In this document: positions 55,801 through 63,371 of the stretch, one piece after another | How the letters are laid out: each line of letters starts with the position of its first letter | Numbering within the stretch: position 1 is the stretch's first letter | Assembly: GCA_018389105.1 (NCBI GenBank) | Contig: JACATO010000122.1 | Location: forward strand, 1,255,001-1,319,000 | DNA from: Nautilus pompilius | Taxonomy: Eukaryota; Mollusca; Cephalopoda; Nautilida; Nautilidae | Length of the DNA: 64,000 bases | Direction: 5' to 3' | Program-made: the position numbers and the translations under genes | Notes under the pieces: generated by a model | What the model was told of the DNA's origin: nothing | What the model saw: only the letters and a program-made list of their open reading frames with translations | Databases searched by the model: none

Positions 55801-58800
55801 CTATTCTAAACCAATTTTATTAACCAGGAAAATATGCAGAAGCAAACAGCTTCTTTATTTTACATGATTTGTTTTGGTGGACTTTACTGAAGGAAAAATT
55901 GCTAAGGTATCTGTGTATTATAAGTAGACAGTAATTCAACAGTTCTGCACATTACACTGCAAAGAGAATTTCTTTAAAAGTTTTTAAAAAAATTTTTTTT
56001 ACATTTAAAAAACTGAAATTGGCAGTTTATTCATACTTAAAATATGATGGCTAAAGATCTATTTATATGGTGAGTAAAATTTTCTAATTTAACTGTTTAA
56101 ATTTTGCATGATTTATTTTTAAAATACCATGTAAGAAATTTATTCTCCATGTATTTTGCAGATATCTCCTTTCTTTTAAATGTAAAAAAAAAAATTTTGT
56201 TCCAGGACAAAATTAAAGCTGATTACAATTCCAAACATCTCCAAGCTGCAGAGGATGCTCTTCACAAACACAGTCTCACGGAAACTCAGCTAAATGCATT
56301 AGCCAAGAGAGTACGCAACCTGAACCGGAGATCTCGGCAGTATGGAGAAAGTGGACACCCGGAGGTCACTGTTCTTGATAAAAATTTAGAAGATCTAAAT
56401 GTGGAGTTGGAAAAGTAGGTTTTATTATGTACACACATGTTTGTTCTCAGTGCATTCCTAGTGCAGGTAAAAAAAAAAAAAAAAAATAACTAATGTAAAG
56501 TTCACCTTTATAAAACTTTATTAATAATAGCAAAAGCAACTCGAAACACATTGGACTTTACAAAATTAGCAGTTTTACTACTTTGACAAAAAAAGTAGGT
56601 GCCAGTGTGTAAATACAAGGCAATTTAAAGACTTGATATACTACAGTTAAGATCAATAATTACTGTAAAATTTGGACAGTTATTTAAAATAAATAAAATT
56701 TAAAACAAAATATGCTCAGTCAATAATTTCCTAAAATCAACTATAATCGACTCTTGTTTTAGTTCATAAACAAATGTAACCTCATTAAAGGTATTTATAA
56801 ATGCTCTTTAAATATGTGAAGCCCCCCTATATAATGGTAAGGCTGAAAATGTGCACAGAAATATCTGTTAAAATCTTAAACAAATGTATATAAAAAGATA
56901 AATGTACGTTAAATATAAAATATTAATTCAAAGAAAGATATTTCTAAAAATACTGGATCTAACAAAGTGTAACAAATACAAAATGAAAGTCACCTTTTAA
57001 CTGTGTGTGCTCATTTTGTCAGTTTAAAATTTTTTCATTATAATACGACAAAATTACTGTATTAGCAGAGTAAGTAAAATGCTTGAATTAGTGATATAAT
57101 ATGCACTCCTCAGATATCTTTGAGGCACAGTTTCTTTGTATTCTTTAGTGTACTGAAATTTCCAATTTAATCATTGATATTTAATTTATTGAAAACTTAA
57201 CATATTGGATAAATTCAGATAATGTAACAATTGTATTCTTCAGTATGTTAGAACATTGCATTAGTATTTGTGGTTTACTGATACCCAACTTTCATAATTT
57301 TCATAAAATCTTTCAAAACTAAATGATTATTAAAATTATTTAATTATAACTCCTTGGTATTAAATAAATTTCACTTAAATTGTGTTAAAAAAACTCTAGT
57401 TCTATTCAGTGAAAAAACATAGTAGCAAACTTAATGCTAAGTAACACTAAAAATAAAGAATGCTGTAATTATGATAGCATACTAAAGCAAACAATTTTTA
57501 AAGACATTTGTTTTTAAACATTAATAGCGAACTATATATCACTTAGTTTTTATTTTTATTGAGTCATATTTTCTACAATATGCATATTTGTCTGTTGTCA
57601 TGCAGGAAGGAAAACTAAGGAAAGATATTGCAGGGTTAAGTAGTGTTGCCAACATGCTGATTAGTCTGATAACTGATTACTTGAAATTAGTATTTACTAA
57701 ATTTATCTCATTAAGTTAAGTGGGCCAAACCTGATGCTAAATACACAAGATAAAATTGCCAATTTATTACAAGTCGCATTTAGTGGAGCTTCTAATTTAT
57801 TTACAGCTAAAAAATAAACATGCTAGATAACTCGGTGGTATGCAGGTTCTGGCAGTGTCTGTCATAAAACTATGGATAAGTCTAACTTAAAGTAAAAAAG
57901 TTGACACTTTTTTTTAGTCTTTTGACTCTTACCCGAACAACATAAATGAAAAGAATAGAAACCAGTATTTTAGATTAAAGGTCAACTTCAGATAACTAGG
58001 AGGTCCCTGTAGTGTGCTGTATTTATTATTTACTCTCTTTAAAAATGATTTTTTTTTGAATATTTTGGTGCTTTTTTTTTTTTTTTTGTAGGATTTTCAT
58101 TAGACAACTCAGAAATAAGGTTCCATGAAAATATTTAGGCAAATGTCTTTTGGAACTTTCTGCTTGCCTAAAGAAATCAGTAATGAAATAGAAATGTAAT
58201 CTTAACAGACTTTCCATGAACAAATTTACTGGAGAACTTCTGTATAATATAAAATCTATTTCTATGAGGTCACCTAATGCAACAGAATAATGATATTCCA
58301 GAAGGGAATAGGTTAATTAATGACACTAGTTTTTGTTATTATACAACACTTTGTCAAATCACACATTAAGTGTATATTGAAAGAAGATTGTGTAATTAGC
58401 CTGTTAGGTAAATGAAAATTGTTTTTTGCCATCCTTCATGACTAAAGATGCTACCAACTGTATTTGTACATGAGGAGTTTGTAGTGGTGAAGCTTGCATG
58501 CACCTTTGCTCCAGTGGGATGTGCAAATTGGCTTAAGATGTGGAAATTCTGTAGAAATCTTGTTTTTAAATGTGAGAGGAAATTGTAGTGCCTAGAAATA
58601 GTTTAGATAGATATCTATTGATCCTTTTTTTTATTTCTCCCAGGGTTACCAACATGAGCAAGCAGAGAAGGGAAGCACTAGAACGTGATGCCCAATATTT
58701 TCAGTTTGTTCAGGATGCAGAGGAGGAAGACCAGTGGATGCAGGAAAAAATTAATGTTGTCAAATCTTCAGTAGCTCCCAAGGATTTAAACTCTGCACAA

Positions 58801-61800
58801 AGCATGCTCAAGAAGCATGCGGTAAGTTAACACCACTTTTTGGCCTGGATACCTTTCTTTTTTGAGGTATGTTGGACAGTGTTGATATTAGTCCACTCAC
58901 AAATTAGATTATTTTTGCTGGAATGTGAAAGTGGAGACTAATGCGGTGTTTAAATACGAAACACTGTTGAGGGACTATTTAGTGCAGGTCACAAGCTCAG
59001 ACTAAAATAGTTGTAGTTATTTACATTACATGAAACAAAACATTGAATATTTTGTAAATTATTCCAGATAGATTTGCTAAAAGATCCTGAGATGAAACAT
59101 TCACAAAGTTACTTTTTATCAGCATAGAACAATCATTTTACTACTATGTGTTATTGTTTTTGGCCATATTACAAATGCTGAAAGAGGCAAACGTTAGTGA
59201 GCTTATCCATTGTTAGTTGCTAAATAGTCTGATATGGGGATGGCAGCCTAGCAGTGGCTTGCAGTGCTCTATTTGGTATGAGATTATTTATTTTCTGTAG
59301 GGAGAACAGGTGATCTGTCTTATTTATCTGAAATATACTAAACATTTAACCAGAAATGTTGATAATGATATTATTGGCTTCACTTTTAGTAATATTTATC
59401 TCTCTATTTACAGATTTGGTGACTTCAATAAAAAAAAAAAGGAAATTAGTTTGATACTGGCATATCTGAAAATTATATATATATATATATGTGTGTATAA
59501 TACATTTTTCAAATTTTCTTTGAGCTTTTCTAAAAGATTTAATCTGTGTACTTCAGCTGATGCTTTAATTGTACAACTTTGATCAAAACAAACAAAAAAA
59601 AAAGTCAGTGGTATCTTAGCATGACCATATCAATAACCTGGTTATTGTTTGTTTTTTTGTTTTGGAACTTTAGATTAGTTATGTTCAGGAGTGAATAAAT
59701 CAGTCTGAAAAATATTAAGTGAATAAAAATTGATAGTGTGGTGATGGTCAATTATTAACAGGCTGTGGAAGCAGAAATGCAAGGACACTGGCCTCACACT
59801 GAACAAGTGTGCAAGAATGGCGAGGAACTTTTAAAAGCAGGCTATTTCAAAAAGCAGGAAATTGCACCTCGCATCATGAGCTTAAAAGATAAATCTAGGG
59901 AACTGATGGAACTAGCAAAAGTAAGGAAGACACGACTAGAAGATTCCATGGAAGTGCAGCAGGTAAGCTATATTTTGCAAGATCTCTATTTTGCATTTTG
60001 GGATGTTAATAGGAAAAATGTGATAGAATTTTTCTTTTTTGTTTTTTTTTTAAGAGAGAATTTGGTCAGTGGTTGATTTTCTCTGAAAAAAAAGCACTAA
60101 AAATCAAAAAATTGTTCAGATTGAATTTTCTCTAAACAAAAAAAAAAAAAATAAAAAGCTGCTCTGTAAATTAAATTTATATTTGTAACAATGGTAGTGT
60201 TTTGCCTTTCTAAAAATGCTTTCACTCAATTTTTCAAAATGTTGCTTTTGGATTTTAGAGATCTTCAGAATCAGAGCAGAGACTAATGAGAGCCAGATAA
60301 TTTTCATTCTAATTTTGCTTTTACCCAATCAGTTTTAGTGAATGACTAATCAGCAAATTAAACTGTTGATGCAAAAGTTTTTTTTCCTTCATTTAGTACT
60401 ATGCAGATGCTAATGATGCTGAATCTTGGATGAAGGAGAAGATGCCACTTGTTTGTAGTGATGATTATGGGAGAGATGAGGCCAGTGCACAGGTGAATAA
60501 TTTGAAATTTGTCTCAAATCCAATGCCAAGGTTTCTAGTAATTTTGGTTACAAATTTGTTTTTTGATTTAAACTCCAGAACAGACATACCCTCATTGTTT
60601 TCTATAGCTCTGAAATGAGCTCTTATCCTGCTGCACAAGTAAATAAGACTTATAACCTACATAAATATATGCAGAAATCTTTCTTGCCATTATTTGAGTT
60701 TCTTGTGAGGGTGCATCATTTGGAGGAGTCAGGTGACCAATTGGGGCGCATGTCTCTACCCAATTTTAAAAAAAATTTTTTCAAAATTTTGTTTTTGCGT
60801 ATATTGTAGGTGTCAGGGATTATGATCACTGCAGCTTAAGGGTTTAAAGAGAATTATAGTTTGTCAGAAAAAATATGAAGGGTGTAATTCTAAGATCACA
60901 TTAGTATATTTAGTCAAATGAATGCGGTAATTAAGTGAACCTGAAGGGAGTGTTCTATTTACCAAATCTTTGTTCATAAATTTCAGGCTCTTTTGTCGAG
61001 GCATCACCGACTACACCAAGAAATAAAGACCTTTTCTAATGAAGTGAAAAGACTGGATGAACTAGCAGCATTGATGACAAAGGCAGCAAATGAACACAAT
61101 GTGAGCTGCAAGTCACTTTGTAAATTACAATTTTTAAAAATTCTCTTGAATACCATGTATTTTTGTTTTCAGGAGTTTACAAATAAATGTCTGTACTAAT
61201 TTTAAATATTTCTTAGTTTCCTCAAACTTTTTCTTATGGATCAACACAATTCACTTTTGTTTTCAATACTCATGAATATATTATTTCTTCATACTGAATT
61301 TTGTGCTTCTTGCTCTTAGCATTTAGTTTGAAACTTGCAGTTTCAGTCAGTCATCAGCCATGATGAAAACTTGAGAATATAGCATCCTGATTTAACCCAT
61401 ATGTATCAGCAGCTTACTGATAGAATTTTAATGTCTGCTTGTTAGTTTGAGATTAACCTCATCCAATAATCTTTATCATACAATTATTTTTGCATTACCA
61501 TCATGATATTCTTTGTTTGTTGTCATTTTTTTCTCGGTATACCTCATAATTATACTTTCAGTTTTGGAAGTTTGTTTTTCTTCCATTCCTTTGTCCAAAT
61601 CATATAAGTTGTTCTGTTAGTTATCTTGTGTAAGGGTTCAGCACTTGTTTGCTTAGTTGTTACAATCCATTTTTTAGCCATATATTAGAATGGGCTGTAA
61701 AATTATTTTTACCTCCAGTGGTTCTATGTAGCTTGGCTGAATAGTGTCATTCTGTTGACAGTTTTACAACTTCCATTTTAGTGAAACTGATGACCATGTT

Positions 61801-63371
61801 TTATTTCTTAAATACCTGGTTCCACCTGATCCCGTGTTTCTGTAGTTCTTTCTTGAGATTAACTAGATTTGCGATTATCTTCACATGCAAAGTTTCTTTC
61901 CAGATCTATCAAAAGCTTTGTAATTCAGTGGAACATGGATTTTGTCACTGAATTTCTTATTTTTCTAATTGCTGTCTGACAGTAAAAATGGCACTTACTG
62001 TAGTTTTGCTAAGGTGAAACTGTTGCCAGTCACCTAGTTTACTATTTTCTCCCATTACTTGGCTTTTTTTCCCTTCAGATTTTGCTGTATACACATCAGA
62101 TGTATTTATCTGCAATTGGAGTTGTGTAGCTATTGATTGGATTTTTCTTCATTTGTGAGTGTTTGTGGTATATTGTCAATTTCTAGAGTGTTGTTATTTA
62201 TTTATTTCTGCACCTCCACAGTTCTCAGAAATACTCATTCCATCCAGTCCAGATACTGCTGCTACATTTTAGGTTTTTACACCAGTATGCTATGGCTTGT
62301 TTCCTGTAAATTTTGGTGAGGTGGTTATATTATTTTCTTAGGACATTTGACATCTTATAAGTTTACCTTAATCTAACATTGTTTCTTGTCATTCTTCTTC
62401 ACCTGTTCAGATCCATTTCTGGAAAAGCTACCATTTAATCTGTTTCTGGAGTTCTTGTTTCTAGCCATTTGTGATAAGTTTTCACTTAATTTTATCATTG
62501 CTTTTACTTCATTTGTTCTCCATTCAGATTTCTTTTTTTGCTCATTTATAATACTCATAATACCATGTATCCTTATTTGTATCTTGGAGGGTTAAATGTC
62601 ATTTTCTGAGGAATGACAATTTCAGTAAAATTTCAAAATTGATTAAAATGACTACTGGAAAGATGTTTTATAAAAAACAATCAGCAGCTCATTAGTATTC
62701 TAACTTGCCAATGAATGTACTGTAACATAATTGCTTGTTATTAAACTCTTTTAAATTAAAATTTGACATGTATACTTACTCTGTGCAATGATGCTAAAAT
62801 ATTACTATTCAGTGATGACATCTGAATCCAAAGTAGAACCAGTGTTCTGATGCATATCGTATATGCATAAATGCAATCATAATTGCATACAATTACAAAA
62901 CCATGCAACCACACACATTAGGCATATGTATACTGTATGGATTCTGTTTATGAAACCTATGCAAAATTTATTTAAAAAAAAATGCATGTAAAATAACCAT
63001 TTTACAAACTATGAATGAAAATCATAAAGAAAATATATGATTGGAACTTTTATGAAAGCAGAAATGTATGTAGCAGCAGTGAAGATTTAATAAAAGATTG
63101 GTCTATCTAAAACGTTTCTGTAAAACTGGAGTACTTGGTGAAAGTTTGAATTTTTTTTCTTTAGCTTTCTCCACAGAAATATACAGTTCCTATACAGAAT
63201 GGGGAAAGCAGTGATGGTGAAGAAGAAGAAATTGATGTTCCTCATGAGGTTGAGGAAGAGCAAGTTGTAGAACAAGAAGTAATGGAAGACACTTTGCAAA
63301 GCAGAAAAATTCCTCAAGTTAAAGCTATGTACAGTTACAAAGGTCAGGACGGTAAAGTTGACAAAGGAGAG
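10730..63371 (+). CDS. kst/SPTBN5-like: beta-heavy spectrin, N-terminal 854 residues (19 exons; gene continues past the window)
   Basis: Spliced exons: 10730-10846, 16724-16891, 32370-32486, 34869-34945, 41278-41358, 41493-41608, 43725-43837, 44363-44550, 49494-49676, 50062-50104, 50753-50884, 51155-51237, 54150-54288, 56206-56414, 58644-58821, 59762-59962, 60397-60492, 60987-61100 and 63165-63371. They total 2562 nt (854 codons); every intron is GT-AG and all phases agree. Residues about 26-132 form CH1 ([28 protein letters not shown]). Residues about 146-253 form CH2 ([49 protein letters not shown]). Spectrin repeats follow from about 264. An acidic linker (about 804-827) leads into the start of an SH3 domain (VKAMYSYKG at 837-845). 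The CH pair binds actin, and beta-heavy spectrin pairs with alpha-spectrin at the apical membrane of epithelia. The SH3 is a known mark of the heavy class; ordinary beta-spectrins lack it. Drosophila Karst is about 4,100 residues, so roughly a fifth is here. The start codon at 10730 has A at -3 and an in-frame TGA at 10715. Confidence 0.95.
11262..12544 (-). mobile_element. mariner of a second family, near full length, frameshifted
   Basis: 1283 bp with inverted ends (GAGGTCTGTCGAAAAAGTAT at the left, matching complement at the right) and TA on both sides (11260-11261, 12545-12546). On the minus strand: an N-terminal region from the ATG near 12336 ([25 protein letters not shown], the helix-turn-helix part), [17 protein letters not shown] near 11900, then [12 protein letters not shown] and [16 protein letters not shown], spaced as DD34D. 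A stop and at least two frame changes separate the parts. Long ends and moderate decay suggest a younger insertion than most neighbours. It is in intron 1. Confidence 0.93.
13608..15290 (+). pseudogene. hAT-family transposase with BED zinc finger, broken
   Basis: From the ATG at 13608 comes a BED finger start ([20 protein letters not shown]) whose histidine half continues in another frame ([11 protein letters not shown]). Around 14127-14399 is the hAT catalytic-domain section [12 protein letters not shown] with [29 protein letters not shown] follows near 14555, and the C-terminal dimerisation end ([19 protein letters not shown]) near 15230-15280. Frameshifts and stops separate all of these. 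No terminal inverted repeats were found, so element borders are unknown. Closest in style to ZBED-type hATs. Confidence 0.85.
16724..16891 (+). CDS. kst/SPTBN5-like: beta-heavy spectrin exon 2 (CH1 core)
   Basis: Residues 40-95, phase 0 at both ends, between TTTTTCAG and GTATGT. It carries the CH1 signature [20 protein letters not shown] and the [10 protein letters not shown] helix. Confidence 0.95.
17379..18003. mobile_element. pogo/Tigger-type MITE with homopolymer C tracts in its ends
   Basis: 625 bp flanked by TA on both sides (17377-17378, 18004-18005). Ends are CAGTTAACCC and GGAAACTG, with the shared inner motif TAATCGCGG. TA targets, CAGT ends and 'CGCGG' text fit non-autonomous Tigger relatives. 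It is GC-richer than its surroundings. The right end has 16 consecutive C (17967-17982) and the left end 8 C. No transposase coding was seen. Confidence 0.8.
22300..23300 (-). pseudogene. Penelope-like retroelement remnant (RT and GIY-YIG fragments)
   Basis: Read on the minus strand, near 23250 is [20 protein letters not shown], matching the RT motif usually written LVSFDV..LFT.VPV. Near 23035 is [20 protein letters not shown], matching the MGSPLSP motif. Near 22385, [18 protein letters not shown] looks like the core of a GIY-YIG endonuclease. This order (RT, then GIY-YIG) is that of Penelope-like elements. Stops and frameshifts are frequent, so it is dead. No terminal structure was found. 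Confidence 0.7.
24560..24720 (+). pseudogene. possible fragment of an unclassified transposon-associated protein
   Basis: The + strand reads [20 protein letters not shown], resembling a 'GKGAVDGIGGTVKR' stretch I recall from multicopy uncharacterised invertebrate proteins. The open stretch is short and the flanks do not extend it clearly. It is not a credible P-loop ATPase. Confidence 0.25.
25818..25823 (-). terminator. possible polyadenylation signal of the nested integrase gene
   Basis: AATAAA on the minus strand, 144 bases past the stop codon at 25967. The hexamer is common by chance in such AT-rich DNA. Confidence 0.3.
25967..31023 (-). CDS. nested antisense gene: KRBA2/GIN-like integrase-derived protein, three exons
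   Basis: Minus-strand exons at 31023-30673, 29385-29245 and 26731-25967 join in phase 0 with GT donors and AG acceptors, giving an open frame of 418 residues. Across exons 1 and 2 runs an HHCC zinc-binding domain ([16 protein letters not shown], then CSHCQL). Exon 3 is an integrase core: VDTIDM holds the first acidic residue, HSNSGKAFV stands where SDNGKEF is usual, and RAIEKQK keeps the glutamate. The second catalytic aspartate is therefore replaced, so strand transfer is unlikely. The family (KRBA2, GIN1 and invertebrate relatives) descends from Ginger/Gypsy-type integrases. The gene lies inside intron 2 of the spectrin gene, opposite in direction. The start is uncertain: an in-frame ATG at 31056 adds 11 residues, and an AG near 31040 could be an acceptor for an earlier exon. 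It could be a domesticated gene or a young transposon-related copy. Confidence 0.75.
32370..32486 (+). CDS. kst/SPTBN5-like: beta-heavy spectrin exon 3 (end of CH1)
   Basis: Residues 96-134, phase 0 at both ends, acceptor TTTTTTCAG and donor GTATGT. It contains [20 protein letters not shown], almost invariant in beta-spectrins. Intron 2 before it is 15,478 bases. Confidence 0.95.
32487..34868 (+). other. intron 3 of the spectrin gene
   Basis: 2,382 bases; its only recognised content is the MITE at 34256-34718. Confidence 0.85.
34256..34718. mobile_element. second pogo/Tigger-type MITE
   Basis: 463 bp between TA dinucleotides (34254-34255, 34719-34720). Left end CAGTCTTCCCTCACCAACCA; the right end complement reads CAGCTAACCCTCATCAACCA (16 of 20 identical). 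No coding potential. It is in intron 3. Confidence 0.8.
34869..34945 (+). CDS. kst/SPTBN5-like: beta-heavy spectrin exon 4 (CH1-CH2 linker, start of CH2)
   Basis: Residues 135 to about 160, ending in phase 2 (GG at a GTAATG donor). A short acidic linker (DEDGEDSE) is followed by [11 protein letters not shown], the first helix of CH2. Confidence 0.93.
37108..38474 (+). mobile_element. DNA transposon with 13-bp CACTGGTCAACAA ends and TAA target-site duplication
   Basis: CACTGGTCAACAA at 37108-37120 is perfectly inverted at 38462-38474, and TAA flanks both ends (37105-37107, 38475-38477). The 1367-bp interval encloses the ORF at 37449-38171. The ends and 3-bp duplication would suit CACTA/EnSpm-like or PIF-Harbinger-like elements; I cannot choose. 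The ORF seems to be the C-terminal half of a longer protein, so this copy is probably internally deleted. It is in intron 4. Confidence 0.75.
37449..38171 (+). CDS. transposon-borne 240-residue ORF, uncharacterised multicopy arthropod-type family
   Basis: Uninterrupted 240 codons; the frame is open upstream to 37404, so the ATG is only a minimum. Visible features: a cysteine-bearing start ([16 protein letters not shown]), the strongly patterned [31 protein letters not shown], and near the end [17 protein letters not shown] followed by [20 protein letters not shown] and [12 protein letters not shown] recall this wording from many uncharacterised proteins of insects, chelicerates and cnidarians that look transposon-derived; members I recall are roughly twice as long, with an N-terminal half missing here. 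Conserved acidic residues and histidines ([10 protein letters not shown]) could be catalytic, but that is inference. Whether it is expressed is unknown. Confidence 0.6.
   Translation: MLMGMQAGFTKYCCFLCLSDSRATDRHYSESNWQTRTSYQPGLSSVKNASLVDPCNILLPPLHIKLGLMKQFVKTLGKRNAKGFEYIVEKFPKITQAKLKEGIFVGPQIKVLKDVNFKTTLDELELPAWNAFNWICENFLGNKKAMDYKDGIKNLLKCYSAMGCRMSLKVHFLDSHLDFFADNLGAVSDEHGERFHQDISAMEKRYQGFWNNSMLADYCWTLYRDQPDQEHRRKSKSQCF
39220..40620 (+). pseudogene. Tigger transposase, DDE domain and C-terminus (pseudogene)
   Basis: The DDE core lies within 39220-39790: the first aspartate in SADETGLYW, the second in LDNAPDNP, then [17 protein letters not shown]. Beyond 39790 the frame breaks. Pieces such as [20 protein letters not shown] near 40090 match the tail of Tigger proteins. 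The final part becomes the tandem repeat at 40311-40575. Confidence 0.85.
40311..40575 (+). repeat. 42-bp minisatellite, about 6.3 copies, in the Tigger C-terminal coding region
   Basis: Units begin at 40311, 40353, 40395, 40437, 40479, 40521 and a partial one at 40563. The unit length is 42 bases, or 14 codons, so any frame stays open. In the frame that follows the preceding PPAETSEPS tail, units read [14 protein letters not shown] with DPL/DHL variants. Units differ at one or two bases. Confidence 0.95.
41278..41358 (+). CDS. kst/SPTBN5-like: beta-heavy spectrin exon 5 (CH2)
   Basis: Residues about 160-187. It completes the split glycine codon and reads [20 protein letters not shown] then ALIHAH. 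The donor is GTAGGT, and only a 134-base intron separates it from exon 6. Confidence 0.95.
41493..41608 (+). CDS. kst/SPTBN5-like: beta-heavy spectrin exon 6 (CH2)
   Basis: Residues about 187-226: the [10 protein letters not shown] segment and the helix ending [12 protein letters not shown], typical of CH2 in spectrin and alpha-actinin. Acceptor TTTCAG, donor GTAAAA. Confidence 0.95.
41609..43724 (+). other. intron 6 of the spectrin gene
   Basis: 2,116 bases, very AT-rich, with poly-T and poly-C runs (42220s) and no recognised feature. Confidence 0.8.
43725..43837 (+). CDS. kst/SPTBN5-like: beta-heavy spectrin exon 7 (end of CH2)
   Basis: Residues about 226-263. It contains [19 protein letters not shown], the conserved last helix of CH2. 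Acceptor TTTTTTCAG, donor GTGAGT, phase 0 at the end. Confidence 0.95.
43838..44362 (+). other. intron 7 of the spectrin gene
   Basis: 525 bases, with an A run near 43957; nothing else. Confidence 0.8.
44363..44550 (+). CDS. kst/SPTBN5-like: beta-heavy spectrin exon 8 (post-CH2 linker and repeat 1)
   Basis: Residues 264 to about 326, helical and charged: the first spectrin repeat after the actin-binding domain. Acceptor CTGTAG, donor GTGAGC, ending in phase 2. Confidence 0.92.
44868..46113 (-). mobile_element. mariner (DD34D) copy 2, same family as the one at 3083
   Basis: 1246 bp with matching inverted ends (GGTTGTTAAAAAGGTTTTG and its counterpart), flanked by TA on both sides (44866-44867 and 46114-46115). 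Minus-strand fragments keep all three catalytic motifs: [22 protein letters not shown] and [11 protein letters not shown], the last two with the 34-residue spacing of mariner transposases. Stops and frameshifts split the frame, so it is inactive. It lies in intron 8 of the spectrin gene. Confidence 0.92.
47417..47824. mobile_element. 408-bp GC-richer insert between 10-bp direct repeats
   Basis: ATTTTAACTT stands at 47407-47416 and again at 47825-47834. The DNA between is clearly richer in G and C than its surroundings and includes a GGTCG...CGACC hairpin near 47484 and a TATAAAT near 47515. A T run at the left border, read on the other strand, would be a short A tail. This suggests a retroposed sequence (a SINE or a truncated LINE/LTR fragment) with a target-site duplication. 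The family was not recognised. Confidence 0.5.
49494..49676 (+). CDS. kst/SPTBN5-like: beta-heavy spectrin exon 9 (repeat 1)
   Basis: Residues about 326-387. It contains [20 protein letters not shown] and the helix [17 protein letters not shown], hallmarks of the first beta-spectrin repeat. Acceptor TTATCAG, donor GTAATG. Confidence 0.94.
49677..50752 (+). other. introns 9 and 10 of the spectrin gene
   Basis: Intron 9 (49677-50061) and intron 10 (50105-50752) flank the 43-nt exon; both are GT-AG without recognised content. Confidence 0.8.
50062..50104 (+). CDS. kst/SPTBN5-like: beta-heavy spectrin exon 10 (43-nt micro-exon)
   Basis: Residues about 387-401 ([14 protein letters not shown]), inside a spectrin-repeat helix. 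Acceptor TTTTCCAG, donor GTATGT. The phase is needed to join exon 9 (phase 2) to exon 11 (phase 0), and that fit supports so short an exon. Confidence 0.9.
50753..50884 (+). CDS. kst/SPTBN5-like: beta-heavy spectrin exon 11 (repeat 2)
   Basis: Residues 402-445. [11 protein letters not shown] carries the conserved tryptophan of helix [16 protein letters not shown] is a typical B helix. Acceptor CTTATAG, donor GTAAGA, phase 0 at both ends. Confidence 0.94.
51155..51237 (+). CDS. kst/SPTBN5-like: beta-heavy spectrin exon 12 (repeat 2)
   Basis: Residues 446 to about 473 ([20 protein letters not shown] and on), the helix B/C part of a repeat. Acceptor TTTACAG; donor GTATGA after a split arginine codon that exon 13 completes. 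Confidence 0.9.
51238..54149 (+). other. intron 12 of the spectrin gene
   Basis: 2,912 bases containing the hAT element at 52817; the rest shows nothing. Confidence 0.8.
52817..53433. mobile_element. non-autonomous hAT (Charlie-like) element with 8-bp TSD
   Basis: 617 bp starting CAGTGGTTCTCAACCT and ending with its near-complement (AGGTTGAGGGCCACTG). The 8-bp flanks are GTGTAACT (52809-52816) and GTGTACCT (53434-53441), one mismatch. These ends and the 8-bp duplication are diagnostic of hAT elements of the Charlie type. Internal DNA holds no recognisable transposase. It is in intron 12. Confidence 0.88.
54150..54288 (+). CDS. kst/SPTBN5-like: beta-heavy spectrin exon 13 (repeat 2-3)
   Basis: Residues about 473-519, with the [16 protein letters not shown] helix and [19 protein letters not shown]. 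Acceptor CTTTTGCAG, donor GTATGT. Confidence 0.92.
54289..58643 (+). other. introns 13 and 14 of the spectrin gene
   Basis: Intron 13 (54289-56205) has short open pieces on both strands at 54479-55257 with no recognised motif. Intron 14 (56415-58643) is AT-rich and empty. Confidence 0.75.
56206..56414 (+). CDS. kst/SPTBN5-like: beta-heavy spectrin exon 14 (repeat 3)
   Basis: Residues 520 to about 589. It holds [20 protein letters not shown], the usual 'LL.KH' B-helix pattern of spectrin repeats. Acceptor TTCCAG, donor GTAGGT, phase 2 end. Confidence 0.93.
58644..58821 (+). CDS. kst/SPTBN5-like: beta-heavy spectrin exon 15 (repeat 3-4)
   Basis: Residues about 589-648. [15 protein letters not shown] is the A helix with its conserved tryptophan; [12 protein letters not shown] is the B helix. 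Acceptor CTCCCAG, donor GTAAGT. Confidence 0.94.
59762..59962 (+). CDS. kst/SPTBN5-like: beta-heavy spectrin exon 16 (repeat 4)
   Basis: Residues 649-715, phase 0 at both ends: [20 protein letters not shown], a loop, then the C helix [20 protein letters not shown]. Acceptor TTAACAG, donor GTAAGC. Confidence 0.94.
60397..60492 (+). CDS. kst/SPTBN5-like: beta-heavy spectrin exon 17 (repeat 5)
   Basis: Residues 716-747, phase 0 at both ends. [19 protein letters not shown] is a helix A with its tryptophan; GRDEASAQ begins the B helix. Acceptor CATTTAG, donor GTGAAT. Confidence 0.92.
60987..61100 (+). CDS. kst/SPTBN5-like: beta-heavy spectrin exon 18 (repeat 5)
   Basis: Residues 748-785, phase 0 at both ends. 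[20 protein letters not shown] is the B helix. It ends at NEHN, just before the SH3-bearing insertion. Acceptor TTTCAG, donor GTGAGC. Confidence 0.92.
63165..63371 (+). CDS. kst/SPTBN5-like: beta-heavy spectrin exon 19 (acidic linker and start of SH3)
   Basis: Residues 786-854. After [16 protein letters not shown] comes a glutamate-rich stretch (about 804-827), then the SH3 start [12 protein letters not shown] ending KGE at the donor GTATGT. The rest of the SH3 must lie beyond 64000 or in an unseen exon. This exon separates heavy beta-spectrin from conventional beta-spectrin. Confidence 0.93.

Larger units (their letters stand above)
58822..63164 (+). other. introns 15 to 18 of the spectrin gene
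   Basis: 58822-59761, 59963-60396, 60493-60986 and 61101-63164. Only a short AT/GT dinucleotide run near 59476-59500 stands out. The 2,064-base intron 18 precedes the SH3 exon and shows no missed exon that I could see. Confidence 0.75.
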
